DNA of 64,000 nucleotides from Nonomuraea spiralis (GCF_014648435.1 NZ_BMRC01000020.1:4425-68424), one strand, 5' to 3'; positions 1 through 7,834 are shown, counted from the first letter of the stretch. Program-made: numbers and translations. The notes: generated from the sequence alone by a model not told the origin.

Positions 1-1
1 A

Positions 2-223
2 GCCGGTTCCTACACCAACGAGCTCTTCGAGCAGGCCGCGGCAGCGGCCGGGCAGTCGGTCCAGGAGATGCTCGAAGGCGGGGCGATGGCGCAGGGGACG
101 CTGCTCAAGAGGCTGCCGACGCTTTCGGAGATCGCGGAGACGGCCGCGTTCCTGGCTTCGGAGCGAGCGGGGGCCATGACCGGGACGATCGCCAACCTGA
201 CCGGCGGCGCGATCGTCGACTGA
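2..223 (+). CDS. SDR family oxidoreductase, C-terminal end only
   Basis: Only the last 73 codons lie in the window; the start is off the left edge. The frame runs without a stop to TGA at 221-223. The closing residues, MTGTIANLTGGAIVD, match the usual end of short-chain dehydrogenases/reductases, where a (T/S)G...N.(T/D)GG stretch follows the helix ETAAFLASERAGA. The Rossmann nucleotide-binding motif and the YxxxK active site are not visible, so cofactor and substrate cannot be inferred. The segment before the tail (EMLEGGAMAQGTLLKRLPT) is the substrate-loop region of the family. Nothing on the same strand follows for several kb, so it is probably the last gene of its unit. The family assignment is fairly safe; the function is unknown. 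Confidence 0.8.
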   Translation, partial: AGSYTNELFEQAAAAAGQSVQEMLEGGAMAQGTLLKRLPTLSEIAETAAFLASERAGAMTGTIANLTGGAIVD

Positions 224-523
224 GTGCAGGTCCGCCAGGACGTACGCCGGGCGGCGGGCGCTGCGAGGGTGCAGGGAGGGCGCGATCACAGGACCGGCGA
301 GGGCGAACTCGGCGCGGTCGCCGGCCCCGAGACGGGCTACCTCCGGATCATCGAGTGGAAGGCCACCTGAGGAAGGAACTCGCCCGGTGGCACGGCTTTG
401 GCCCTGCCTGGCGCGCCGTCCGGTGCCGTGCCAGTCGGCAATCTCCTGCGTTGGGCTCGACGTGGCCATCTCCAGCTTGATGGCCGAGATCATTCGATGA
501 CGGCGTCGATCCTTGCTCACGCG
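224..523. other. Intergenic stretch, no gene recognised
   Basis: This segment separates the SDR end from a convergent secreted-protein gene. Short open frames on both strands show no recognisable protein and no convincing ribosome-binding site. No long hairpin or repeat was seen. Confidence 0.5.
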
Positions 524-1024
524 TCATGGCAAGCCGATCCAGCTGGCGGCTGCGCAGCCACTGCTGTAGACCCACTGATGTGAGGAGATCGCGCGAGCCA
601 TGGGGCCCTTGGGGTTGCCGTTCGGGTCGACGAACCTGAAGTTGCTCAGGTCGGACTCCCAGTCGCCCGTGCCCAGACACCGGTACCCGCCGGCGAAGTC
701 GTAGTTCGCGTAGTCGTACACGGCGACAACGTCGGCTTCCGCCCCCCAGCCGGTGTTGAGGACGGACATGGCGCTGCTGCCGTCAGTCGTACGGAAGTCG
801 CCAGAGTTGTCGGACCAGTTGGGATCGTCGCCCGGGCCCCAGCCGATCGGGTTGTAGCAGAAGGTGTCCGCGTAGGCGGTGAAGTTGCCGTCGGGGAACC
901 AGCGGTTCTTCATCGTGAGGCAGTGTGACTCCATGGCGGTGCCGGCTGTCGAGGAGGGGGCGGACATGGGAATGGCGGCGAGGGCCAAGCCCACGACTAC
1001 GGCCGTGAGGCGGATCTTGCGCAT
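524..1024 (-). CDS. Small secreted protein, beta/gamma-crystallin-like (peptidase-inhibitor I36-like)
   Basis: A 166-residue precursor. The start is ATG at 1024 because AGGAG lies just upstream and the following residues form a signal peptide: basic MRKIR, a hydrophobic stretch LTAVVVGLALAAIPM, then a likely cleavage after the Ala/Ser-rich segment near residue 27. The frame stays open further upstream, but that part has no protein character. The mature part is rich in aromatic residues, Gly and Asp, has four Cys that could pair, and shows YANYDFAGGYRCLG followed by SDLSN and ISSHQW. That layout resembles the Y..F.G...L...ISS..W repeat of crystallin-like actinobacterial proteins, including the I36 inhibitor family. 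Function is unknown; a secreted inhibitor or stress protein is possible. The next gene on this strand is a lipoprotein. Confidence 0.7.
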   Translation of the reverse strand: MRKIRLTAVVVGLALAAIPMSAPSSTAGTAMESHCLTMKNRWFPDGNFTAYADTFCYNPIGWGPGDDPNWSDNSGDFRTTDGSSAMSVLNTGWGAEADVVAVYDYANYDFAGGYRCLGTGDWESDLSNFRFVDPNGNPKGPMARAISSHQWVYSSGCAAASWIGLP

Positions 1025-1080
1025 GGTCTCTCTCCTGTGACCTCGGTGAGGGGTGATCCGCGGCCTTGCGCCGCGGAAGC

Positions 1081-1974
1081 CTAGGGTGTGGCGCGGTTGA
1101 TCTCTTTCGCGCGCTCGAGTGCCTCCCGTAGCAGCCGGGCGTGGGTCTGGAGATCGGCCGCGTAGGGCCCCTCCGCCTTGGGCTGGTACTCGACTCGCAG
1201 CGTGCGCAAGATGGAGGGCAGCGAGGTGGCGCGTGCGCAGGTGGCCTCCGCCACGGCCAGCTTCACCTCGACGGTGTGGGCCTGGGCGGGAGCCAGCCCC
1301 TTGGTGAGACCGGGAAGGGCTGCTCGGATCTCCGGCGGCGTGGTGTAGGTGTGGCCTTTCCCGCGCATACACTGCGACCAGGAGGACAGGGCCGCGGTGA
1401 AGCGTGCGTCCTTCGTGATCTCCCGCATGTAGAGCGGCGTCATGTTGGACGCGAGCCTGTCCAGGAGGAACCACCGCTCGCGGTTGCCGTAGAGCTCTTC
1501 GCTGCTCGACAGCTCGCAGCCGCCGAGGGCGTTGTTGATCGTTCCTCCGTCGGGCAGGTGCGCGGTGAGCACTCTGACGTCGTCGCCGCCCCTCATGGCG
1601 AGGACGTATTGGGCTCGGCGAGGCGCGGGCAGGCTGCGGATGTAGGCGAGGTTGGGGTCGTCCCGCTTGGCTTGCACGGCCCTCTGCTGGTCGAGGCCGC
1701 CGTACCCGTGCTCACGCGCCCAGTCCGGATCGTCGATGACGAAGCCGAACCCTCGTGACGGCTCCCGCATCTTCGGCACCCAGTACTGGAAGCCCTGCTC
1801 TTGCATGCAGTCGCGGATGAGCAGGAGCTCCGCGCGTTTCAGGACCACGTAGTCCGCCTCGGTGAGCGGAGCGGGGGGTGAGCTGGGGGCGGCGCCGCAA
1901 CCAGCGAGCAACCCCAGGGCCAGAACGTGGCCCGCGATCAGCGCGGCGGCCTGCCCTCGCCTCGTGAAGAGCAT
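1081..1974 (-). CDS. Hypothetical lipoprotein
   Basis: A 297-residue protein that begins with a clear lipoprotein signal: MLFTRRGQ, a hydrophobic stretch, then lipobox LLAGC with the Cys near residue 26. After lipidation it would sit on the outer face of the membrane. I chose ATG at 1974 because it directly precedes this signal, although the frame remains open to about 2379. The mature protein is mainly helical and charged. It contains a CMQEQGF segment, a second CMRGKG segment in its middle, and a C-terminal Cys in ATCARAT, a pattern seen in actinobacterial lipoproteins of unknown role. I cannot assign a known domain. It lies 56 bp upstream of the secreted crystallin-like gene on the same strand, so the two could be co-transcribed. 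Confidence 0.75.
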   Translation of the reverse strand: MLFTRRGQAAALIAGHVLALGLLAGCGAAPSSPPAPLTEADYVVLKRAELLLIRDCMQEQGFQYWVPKMREPSRGFGFVIDDPDWAREHGYGGLDQQRAVQAKRDDPNLAYIRSLPAPRRAQYVLAMRGGDDVRVLTAHLPDGGTINNALGGCELSSSEELYGNRERWFLLDRLASNMTPLYMREITKDARFTAALSSWSQCMRGKGHTYTTPPEIRAALPGLTKGLAPAQAHTVEVKLAVAEATCARATSLPSILRTLRVEYQPKAEGPYAADLQTHARLLREALERAKEINRATP

Positions 1975-2418
1975 CCGTGTCCCCGTTCTACTCGGAATCG
2001 TCGTCGACGGCCGTGCCCGGTCGGGGCACGGGATCCACTGGACAACGGCGGGGCGCCGCCTGCCCTGCTGTTCCAGCCTGAGCAGGAACGGGCGGCTCAC
2101 GGCCCTGTACCTGTCGATGGCCGCATCGACAGCCCCGACGTCGCCGGCAGGCCCCCGAAGTCTCAGGGCCCGCCGATTGTCTGGTGGCCCCTCTTCGATC
2201 GGTGGCGCGTCTGCCGGCCTCGCCTGGACCCGCCGCCCGGCGGCCGCGCTGGTCGGATCCAGGCGCCTGGCCGCTGAACTCGGTACGGCGCACGCCGCCG
2301 TCACCCCACCGCCCTGCCGGCGACCTGGCCCCGATGGACGCAGGCCCCCGGCCGTCCGGTTCGGCGGCCCCCGCACCATCGACCCGGGCGGTTCAGGCGG
2401 ATCGCCGCCGGATGCGGA
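1975..2418. other. Intergenic gap, no supported gene
   Basis: About 440 bp of very GC-rich sequence between the lipoprotein start and the stop of the next secreted-protein gene. Frames are open on both strands, as expected at this base composition, but none has a domain, signal peptide or ribosome-binding site. It presumably holds the lipoprotein promoter; no clear -35/-10 pair was identified. Confidence 0.45.
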
Positions 2419-2871
2419 CTACCCGCCGCACGTCGAGGCGGGGACCCAGTCGATCTTGAGGACGGTCGCGGCCACGCCGCTGTCGGTCAACTCATGTCCA
2501 ATTGCGAGATCGTTGTCCTCGGCGTAGTGAACGCACATGGTATGGGGCGTGGAGTCGTGCGAGTAGGCGTACGTGACGACCACGTGGTCCTCCCCTCCTT
2601 CTCCGGGCCTGCCGTTGTTGAAGAAGGAGTACACGCCCTTGTAGGGGCTCTTGTTCCAGCTGGACAACTTCCCGTCCCCCCAGTCTTCGCCCCGGCCGAT
2701 CCCGACCTTCGTTTCTGCGGAGATGACGTATGTCGAATACACGCAGAAGTCTCCGCTCGCGCAGCCGTAATGGTTCGACCAGCCAAGGGTTGCCGCGCTC
2801 GCAGGCGACGTGAATGCCAGCCCTGCCAGAGAAATGGCGGCGACGGCGGCCGGGATGAATCTTCGCAGCAT
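2419..2871 (-). CDS. Small secreted protein with Cys pairs
   Basis: A 150-residue precursor starting at ATG 2871, with GAGGAG about 5 bp upstream. Residues 1-26 form a textbook Sec signal, MLRRFIPAAVAAISLAGLAF followed by SPASA and A, predicting cleavage after ASA. The mature protein has CASGDFCVYS close to its N-terminus, then WGDGKLSSWNKS and a repeat of Gly/aromatic residues. A Cys-x(3-5)-FC(V/L)Y opening followed by WNxS is the pattern of actinobacterial peptidase-inhibitor I36 and crystallin-like proteins. The C-terminus ends in a Cys-Gly-Gly tail. It is encoded on the same strand as the two exported proteins at 524-1974, so three adjacent exported proteins lie together. The exact biochemical role is not known. 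Confidence 0.75.
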   Translation of the reverse strand: MLRRFIPAAVAAISLAGLAFTSPASAATLGWSNHYGCASGDFCVYSTYVISAETKVGIGRGEDWGDGKLSSWNKSPYKGVYSFFNNGRPGEGGEDHVVVTYAYSHDSTPHTMCVHYAEDNDLAIGHELTDSGVAATVLKIDWVPASTCGG

Positions 2872-3204
2872 GAGTTCTCCTCGTTAGTTGCCTGGGTGGG
2901 GCCCAAGCCAGGAAATGGCCGGCCCGCCGAGCGGGTAATGGCAGGCAAGGGCCAGTCTTGGCGGCTGGGCGATTGTCTGGAACCCCGATTCGCCACCCAG
3001 ACAAACGTTGATCGCGGTCCTGGTGGGGCGAAACCAGTTCATCCCCCCGGGCCCGGGATCGTCACCCAGTTCCGGCCTGAACGGGAACACACAGGTCAAG
3101 GCCGCCGTCGCCCCGCGTGCGTATCGCCGGCCGGGCGGACATGATGGGGGAGACGGCGCTGAGCCTGCACATCCTGCGGCGTCTGGGTGGGGCGAGCGCG
3201 GGCC
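2872..3204. other. Non-coding gap upstream of the secreted-protein gene
   Basis: About 330 bp between the secreted-protein start and the recognisable transposase debris. Several overlapping open frames exist, but none carries a family signature. Part of it may be unrecognisable remains of the same insertion sequence, since the transposase relic points into it. Confidence 0.4.
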
Positions 3205-3520
3205 AGTACGGAGGTGATCGGCGGTCGCCCAGCCGACCACCCGCCGCGAGGCGATGTCGATGACGGTGGCCATGAGGTGATGTCGCCGCACCAGCGCGTA
3301 TCAACGGCCGCCGCGTCCGGGGTGAAGTCGCGCTCGATCAGGTCCGGCCGTAGGCCCGCGTGCGGGCCGGGGATGGTGGTGATCTGTCGGCGGCGCCGGT
3401 ACCGTCCGGCCAGGCCGAGGGCGCGCATCAGCCGGGCCACCCGCCGCCGGCCGTCCCGCTGCGGCTGAGCGTGCACCCGCGGCGCGCCATAACTGCCTAC
3501 CGCGCTGATCGCAGACTCAA
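3205..3520 (-). pseudogene. Relic of an IS3-family transposase (OrfB)
   Basis: On the minus strand one frame reads YGAPRVHA, then RRRVARLMRALGLAGRYRRR, a spacer, RPDLIERDFTPDAAAVDTRW and CGDIT. This is the HTH-to-catalytic-core region of IS3-family OrfB proteins; the D of CGDIT is the first acidic residue of the DDE triad. The expected continuation, MATVIDIASRRVVGW and ADHLRT, appears immediately afterwards but in a different frame, so at least one frameshift has occurred. The second Asp and the Glu of the triad, which should follow, are not found, so the 3' half is lost. No terminal inverted repeats or target duplication were recognised. The relic marks an old insertion between the secreted-protein cluster and the epoxide hydrolase. 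Confidence 0.75.
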
Positions 3521-3562
3521 GCCCGGGCGGGGACGGCAATGTCGGTGTCCAGGCGGCGGACA

Positions 3563-3667
3563 TGCCGGCCGACCGAGGTGATCAAGGTGGAGGAGCTGGC
3601 GGAGATCTCGCAGCGGTACAAGGAGATCGCGGGCTTCTCCGCCGAGGCCCTGCGCGCCGACCACTGA
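3563..3667 (+). pseudogene. Possible C-terminal fragment of an XRE/DUF5753-type regulator
   Basis: A short frame ending in TGA at 3665-3667 reads EVIKVEELAEISQRYKEIAG followed by FSAEALRADH. The pattern (hydrophobic, charged helix, then FSAEAL) resembles the end of actinobacterial helix-turn-helix regulators with a DUF5753 tail, which normally continue past this point. There is no start codon or DNA-binding part nearby, and it lies next to transposase debris, so it would be a fragment. This is a weak call made by eye. The remaining 3668-3953 shows nothing I recognise. Confidence 0.25.
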
Positions 3668-3953
3668 CGGGCGGCGACCCCGCCCTGGAGGCGGTCGTCA
3701 TCCCCGCCATCCAGGCCGTTCCGGCCGCCTCGTGCCGGATGGCCGCGGCGGCTGGGATCATTCGAGCGGAAGGCAGCCGCGTCGGCCGGGGCCATCAGGT
3801 CGGCGAGCGGCCACCAGGACGGTTCGGCGAACGGATCCTCGCGGTCGTTGGGGTGGTCGCCGTGGGTGAGCTGATGGCTCGTGTAGCGAAGCGCTGTCAG
3901 AATCATGTCGCTCAGCAGAAGTAGCTCACCGACCACCTGACGATTGCCGGAGC

Positions 3954-5051
3954 ATGCAACCCTTTCGGATCGACGTACCGGAGCACGTGCTTGCTGACCT
4001 GCGAGTACGCCTGTCGCGCACCCGGTTCACCCCAGCCTCGGACCACACGCGATGGAACGCGGGGGCCGACCCAACGGACCTGCGTGCCTTGGTGGAGCAC
4101 TGGCAGGACGGCTTCGACTGGCGCCAGGTTGAGGCCAGGTTGAACAAGTACTCGCAGTACCTGACCGAAGTCGATGGCCGGCGGGTGCATTTTGTCCACG
4201 TCAAGTCTCCGCGACGCGGCGCGTTGCCGTTGGTGCTCACCCATGGGTGGCCGAGCTGCTTCGTGGAGATGCTCGCAGTGGCCGACCGGCTGGCCGCCGA
4301 CTTCGACGTGGTCATCCCCTCACTGCCGGGTTTCGGGTACTCCGAAACACCCCACGGGCCCTTTACCGGGCATCGGATCGCCGAGACCTGGCAGCACCTG
4401 ATGACCACGACCCTCGGCTACCAGCGCTACGGCGCGTTCGGCGGGGACATCGGCGGTAGTGTCACCCAATGGCTCGGCGCCCTGTTTCCGGCCAGCGTGG
4501 TCGGCATCCACATGACCTCCGGCAGCCTCACCGCCGGCATCGACTCTTCGGCCGTGACCCCGGACGAGCGGATCTACCTGGAGGCCGAACAGGCCTACGA
4601 CGCCCAGGACGGCGGCTACAGCGCGATCATGCGAACCCGTCCGGACACCATCGCCGCGGCGCTGACGGACTCACCGGCAGGGTTGTTGGCCTGGATCGCC
4701 GACAAGTACCGCGACTGGAGCGACTGCGAGGGCGACCTCAAGGCCCGGTGGGAGGCCGACGACCTGCTCACCGTGGCCACCCTCTACTGGGCCACCGGCA
4801 GCATCGGTTCCTCCTTCCGTCCCTACTACGACCATCCGCACACCGGACCCCGCCCACCGATCACCGTGCCGACCGCGATCACCCTGAGCCACGAATCCCT
4901 GATGGCGGGCTTCCCCCGGAGCCTGGCCGAACGTGCCTTTCCCAACCTGCGACATTTCGCTCGCCCCGACCGCGGCGGACACTTCATGGCCCACGAGGAA
5001 CCGGACTACCTGGCAGAAGAGCTCCGAACCTTCTTCCGGCCCCTGACCTGA
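3954..5051 (+). CDS. Epoxide hydrolase (alpha/beta hydrolase with EHN N-terminal domain)
   Basis: A 365-residue protein of the size usual for microsomal-type epoxide hydrolases. The first ~110 residues match the epoxide-hydrolase N-terminal domain (FRIDVPEHVLADLRVRLSRT, then W and the DWR segment before LNKY). The core begins with the oxyanion motif HGWP near residue 98 and LPGFGYSE. The nucleophile is probably the Asp in GGDIGGS around residue 164, in the nucleophile-elbow position. The closing GGHFMAHEEP supplies the catalytic His. The family opens epoxides to vicinal diols through an Asp ester intermediate; here the substrate is unknown. No signal peptide is present. The gene stands alone, with the TetR/SDR pair 135 bp downstream on the other strand, so it may be constitutive or under a regulator outside the unit. 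Confidence 0.9.
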   Translation: MQPFRIDVPEHVLADLRVRLSRTRFTPASDHTRWNAGADPTDLRALVEHWQDGFDWRQVEARLNKYSQYLTEVDGRRVHFVHVKSPRRGALPLVLTHGWPSCFVEMLAVADRLAADFDVVIPSLPGFGYSETPHGPFTGHRIAETWQHLMTTTLGYQRYGAFGGDIGGSVTQWLGALFPASVVGIHMTSGSLTAGIDSSAVTPDERIYLEAEQAYDAQDGGYSAIMRTRPDTIAAALTDSPAGLLAWIADKYRDWSDCEGDLKARWEADDLLTVATLYWATGSIGSSFRPYYDHPHTGPRPPITVPTAITLSHESLMAGFPRSLAERAFPNLRHFARPDRGGHFMAHEEPDYLAEELRTFFRPLT

Positions 5052-5185
5052 ACCGGGGTTGGGCAACGACGCCCCATCGCAGCCGGCCGCGCCCCCGTGC
5101 CGGCACTGCACGCCATCGTGGCCATGTGCATCAGCGACGCCGAGCACCTGGACGACCTGGTCGCGGCCGACGTCGGACGCGCGCA

Positions 5186-5719
5186 CTACGACGACAGCCG
5201 GGCAAGCATCGCGGTGACATCGTCGGCGAGTGACTCGTCGACAGGCGCGTGGCGGTTCATCAACCGGTACCACATCGCGCCGAACACCATGTCGACCGCC
5301 AGCTCCAGGTCCACGTCCGCCGACAGCGTCCTGGCGAGCACGGTTCGCAACGCCTGCCGGCGGGAGTCGATGAACCCGCGCATGTGTACGGCGAACGCCT
5401 CGTCGCTCTGCGCGTCGGCCATCAGTCCCACGACCACACCGCCCACCGCGCCACCGCTCAGCCGGAAGGTCTCAAGGAGGAACGTGCGCAGGTCCTCGCT
5501 GCCTGCGGGCGCCTCGACGAACGCGGTCAGCGCTTCAAGCATCACCTCCGCCTTGGTCGGCCACCAGCGGTAGACGGTCTGTCTGCCGGTGCCCGCGGCC
5601 TGCGCGATGCCCTTCAGCGTGACGTTCTGATAGCCGTCGCGCTCGCACAGATCCAGGGCCGCGCGCAGGATCGCGTGCCTGGACGTCTCGCTTCTCGGTC
5701 TGCCCACCATGGCCACCAT
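5186..5719 (-). CDS. TetR/AcrR family transcriptional regulator
   Basis: 177 residues from ATG 5719; a second in-frame ATG three codons on (5710) is equally possible. The N-terminal 60 residues are a standard TetR DNA-binding domain: GRPRSETSRHAILRAALDLC, then VTLKGIAQAAGTGRQTVYRW and the closing W of the recognition region (WPTKAEVM). The C-terminal part is the ligand-binding helical domain, with LMADAQSDEAF and VDMVFGAMWYRLM, as in the TetR C-terminal families with an R-E/DSRR helix. It is transcribed away from an SDR gene across a 65-bp region that contains palindromic sequence, so the likely role is repression of that SDR gene and of itself. The ligand is unknown. Confidence 0.92.
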   Translation of the reverse strand: MVAMVGRPRSETSRHAILRAALDLCERDGYQNVTLKGIAQAAGTGRQTVYRWWPTKAEVMLEALTAFVEAPAGSEDLRTFLLETFRLSGGAVGGVVVGLMADAQSDEAFAVHMRGFIDSRRQALRTVLARTLSADVDLELAVDMVFGAMWYRLMNRHAPVDESLADDVTAMLARLSS

Positions 5720-5725
5720 TTTACA

Positions 5726-5755
5726 AGACACGATGTCTCGATTTATGATTTCGAG
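5726..5755. promoter_or_regulatory. Probable TetR operator region between divergent genes
   Basis: Two inverted repeats lie in the short AT-rich region between the TetR start and the SDR start. AGACA-cga-TGTCT occupies 5726-5738. CTCGA, nine bases, TCGAG occupies 5737-5755. They overlap by two bases. The position is right for an operator covering both promoters. Which repeat the protein binds is inference. Confidence 0.55.
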
Positions 5756-5784
5756 GCAAGGTGACTCGAAAGAAGGTTTCAACT

Positions 5785-6489
5785 ATGCGTACTGTGATCA
5801 TTGGCGGAACCACCGGCGTCGGCCTGGCCACCGCGAAGCTGCTGAGCGAGCAGGGCCACGAAGTGATCGTCACCGGGCGCACTCCCGATCGGGTGGAGCA
5901 GGCGGCCAAGGAGACCGATGGCACGGGTTACGTCGTGGACGCCAGGGACGAGCAGGCCACACGTGACTTCTTCGACCGGATCGGCCCGGTTGACAACGTG
6001 GTGATCAATGTCAGCGGGCGCGGCCAGGCCGCCGGGCCGCTCTCCGCGATCACCGCGGACGCGCTGCGCCAGGCCGTTGAGGACAAGCTGATCCCGCACT
6101 TCCTGACCGCGAAGGCAGCGGCGACGGCACTGTCGGAGCGCGGCTCGATCACCTTCATCGCCGCCGCCTCGGCAGGCGCGGCCTTCCCCGGCTCCAGCGG
6201 GCTGGCCGCGATCAACGGTGCGATCGAGGCCATCGTCCCCGGCCTGGCCGTGGAACTGGCGCCGGTAAGGGTGAACGCGGTCTCGCCGGGTGTGGTGGAC
6301 ACCGAGTGGTGGAGCTGGCTGGACGAGGCGGTCAGGGCCGAGGCCATGAAGGGCTTCGCCGCCGCCTCACCACTCAACCGCGTGGCCGAGCCGGCTGACA
6401 TCGCCTCCGCGATCGCGTTCGTGGTCGGCAACGCCTTCACCACGGGGACAGTCCTCACCGTCGACGGCGGGGGGAAGCTGAAGGCGTGA
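5785..6489 (+). CDS. SDR family protein lacking the catalytic Tyr/Lys
   Basis: 234 residues. I chose ATG 5785 because AGAAGG sits 8 bp before it; a GTG at 5761 is also in frame. The Rossmann opening is intact: MRTVIIGGTTGVGLATA contains the TGxxxG-type glycine motif, and VTGR follows the second strand. NVVINVSG corresponds to the NNAG motif. At the active-site position, where the family has YxxxK, the sequence is GLAAINGAIEA, so Tyr is replaced by Leu and Lys by Asn. The C-terminus, VLTVDGGGKLKA, is normal for the family. It may bind NAD(P) without classical dehydrogenase chemistry, or belong to an atypical SDR branch. It is divergent from the TetR gene and overlaps the next short frame by 4 bp. 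Confidence 0.85.
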   Translation: MRTVIIGGTTGVGLATAKLLSEQGHEVIVTGRTPDRVEQAAKETDGTGYVVDARDEQATRDFFDRIGPVDNVVINVSGRGQAAGPLSAITADALRQAVEDKLIPHFLTAKAAATALSERGSITFIAAASAGAAFPGSSGLAAINGAIEAIVPGLAVELAPVRVNAVSPGVVDTEWWSWLDEAVRAEAMKGFAAASPLNRVAEPADIASAIAFVVGNAFTTGTVLTVDGGGKLKA

Positions 6490-6713
6490 GGACGATCCTG
6501 GTCACCGGTGCGACCTCCGGTCTGGGGCTGGAGCCGGCCAACCGGCTCACCCAGACCTCCGGTCCCGGGCTGGAGCCGGCCGACCGGCTCACCCAGGCCG
6601 GAGGCGGGGACGCGCCGGTCGGCCAGGAACACCGGCCCGGCGGTGCGGCCGGGCGCGCATGGCGTTGTAACGGCGGCAGTCTCGTCGCCTGGTTCCTTGC
6701 CGCTATCACGTGA
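6486..6713 (+). pseudogene. Truncated second SDR with in-frame tandem duplication
   Basis: A GTG overlaps the stop of the preceding SDR gene. The first residues, MRTILVTGATSGLGLE, are the classic SDR nucleotide-binding start TGxxxGxG. Directly after it the frame enters a 14-residue unit that repeats (GLEPANRLTQ, then GLEPADRLTQ) and runs out into low-quality GC-rich protein ending at 6713. None of the later SDR motifs is present. I read this as the 5' stub of a second SDR gene that was once co-translated with its neighbour and has been destroyed. A functional 75-residue product is unlikely but cannot be excluded. Confidence 0.6.
6513..6596. repeat. 42-bp tandem duplication inside the SDR stub
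   Basis: Two adjacent 42-bp units, 6513-6554 and 6555-6596, differ at only a few positions (for example TCTGGGG versus TCCCGGG, and AACC versus GACC). The unit length is a multiple of three, so the frame is kept. The near identity points to a recent slippage or unequal-crossover event. Confidence 0.85.
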
Positions 6714-7587
6714 CCTGCGGCGATTTCTCCAGGCCATCCAGTCGCCGGGTCACTGTGTCGAGTGTCGGCCAAGGAGGCCCCTCACGTAGCAAGCGCAGCA
6801 ATTCCTCGCCGAAGCGCCGCCCGTTCGGAAACTGGTCGCCAAGCTCCCAGCGCCACGCGGCGACCATCGCGATGACGAGCTGCCGGCACTCGTCCAGCAG
6901 CCCTTGGTCAACGCTTGGGTAGTGCTCGCAGACCGCCTCGGGCACATGGGCGAGATCGAACTCGACGGGTCCACGGCAGCACGTCTCAAGGTCGATGAAC
7001 AATGGGCCGTTCTTCGTGCTGAGCACATTGCCTGGATGGGGCTCGCCGTGGAGCAGCTGCTCCACGGCGCCGCGCTCGTCGATCGCTCGTCGCAGGCTTG
7101 CCAGCCTGCCGCCGAGGAACACGCGGTCCGCGTCGGCGAGCTCCGGCGAGCGATCCGGGTCGGCGACAATTTCTTCCGCCTCCGTGATCCGGTCCGTGAA
7201 CCGCGGGCTCGGCACATCGACCTTGCGCATGCCGGCGTGCAGTTGCTCCAGCGCCGTGGCGTAGTCGACTGGTGAGGTGTGAGGTGTCACGGGCTCGAAG
7301 TAGGTCCACAGCGTCACGGCGAAGTCATCGCGCGTGTACACACGCGGGCCCGTCCGAGGCTCCAAGGGACACACCGGGCATCCCACCTCGGCGAGCCGCT
7401 GAGCGAGCTGAACTTCGAACTGTGCAACCTCTTGTCCCACAAAGGCGACCCGGGCGAAGACGTCGCATGGCGTCAGCCGCAGTGCCAGCTTGTTCGAGTT
7501 GTGGACGACGATTGCGTCGTCGGCCGGCAGGTCGAGCGATGCGGCGACCGAAATCGCAGCCGAGATCGCACGCGTGACATCGGTCAT
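6706..7587 (-). CDS. Aminoglycoside phosphotransferase/choline kinase-like protein
   Basis: 293 residues. The start is ATG 7587 with a GA/GG-rich stretch just upstream; the frame stays open further but loses protein character. The kinase core is recognisable. The catalytic loop is LLHGEPHPGNVL near residue 190, matching HGDxxxxN but with Glu in place of the catalytic Asp (HGE). The metal-binding motif that normally reads (I/V)D(W/F)E appears as FIDLETC. An N-terminal lobe with LALRLTPCDVFARVAF carries the nucleotide-binding strands. The APH fold phosphorylates small hydroxylated substrates such as aminoglycosides, choline or homoserine; which one cannot be told here, and I see no basis for calling resistance. 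It converges with the SDR stub, overlapping by 8 bp. Confidence 0.82.
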   Translation of the reverse strand: MTDVTRAISAAISVAASLDLPADDAIVVHNSNKLALRLTPCDVFARVAFVGQEVAQFEVQLAQRLAEVGCPVCPLEPRTGPRVYTRDDFAVTLWTYFEPVTPHTSPVDYATALEQLHAGMRKVDVPSPRFTDRITEAEEIVADPDRSPELADADRVFLGGRLASLRRAIDERGAVEQLLHGEPHPGNVLSTKNGPLFIDLETCCRGPVEFDLAHVPEAVCEHYPSVDQGLLDECRQLVIAMVAAWRWELGDQFPNGRRFGEELLRLLREGPPWPTLDTVTRRLDGLEKSPQVT

Positions 7588-7734
7588 CTCCACCCTCGAA
7601 ATCTTGGCATGGATGAGCGAGGGCGATGCCAACCAGCATGGCCAGGTGCCAAACAGCGTCGCGCGGCGGACGGCATGAGCGCCGCGCCGAAGGTCGCCGC
7701 CCTGCGCGGCGGGGAGCCCGGCAGTGGAGGTACC

Positions 7735-7834
7735 CGGAGCGGGCGGCCGAGGACCTGCGCCGTCCCGGCACCGGAGCGGGCGGCTGAGGACCTGCGCCGT
7801 CCCGGCACTGGAGCGGGTGGCCCAAGACCTGCGG
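7735..7834. repeat. 37-bp tandem repeat (about 2.7 copies) in an otherwise empty gap
   Basis: The 7588-7911 gap holds no supported gene. Inside it, units start at 7735, 7772 and 7809, each opening with (C/T)GGAGCGGG(C/T)GG and continuing to ACCTGCG; the third copy is partial. The period of 37 is not a multiple of three, arguing against a coding repeat. It lies some 80 bp upstream of the large membrane-protein gene at 7912 and could affect its promoter region. Confidence 0.75.

Noticed and set aside
1141..1758. A plus-strand frame inside the lipoprotein gene
   Set aside because: The lipoprotein on the opposite strand has a signal and lipobox; this frame has neither a domain nor a ribosome-binding site.
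3668..3936. A minus-strand frame containing WWPLADLMAPADAAAF
   Set aside because: It looked briefly protein-like, but there is no ribosome-binding site or known family, and it continues into Arg-rich low-quality sequence towards the transposase relic.
4469..5233. Plus-strand frame overlapping the epoxide hydrolase
   Set aside because: Arg/Pro-rich out-of-frame reading of the hydrolase gene.
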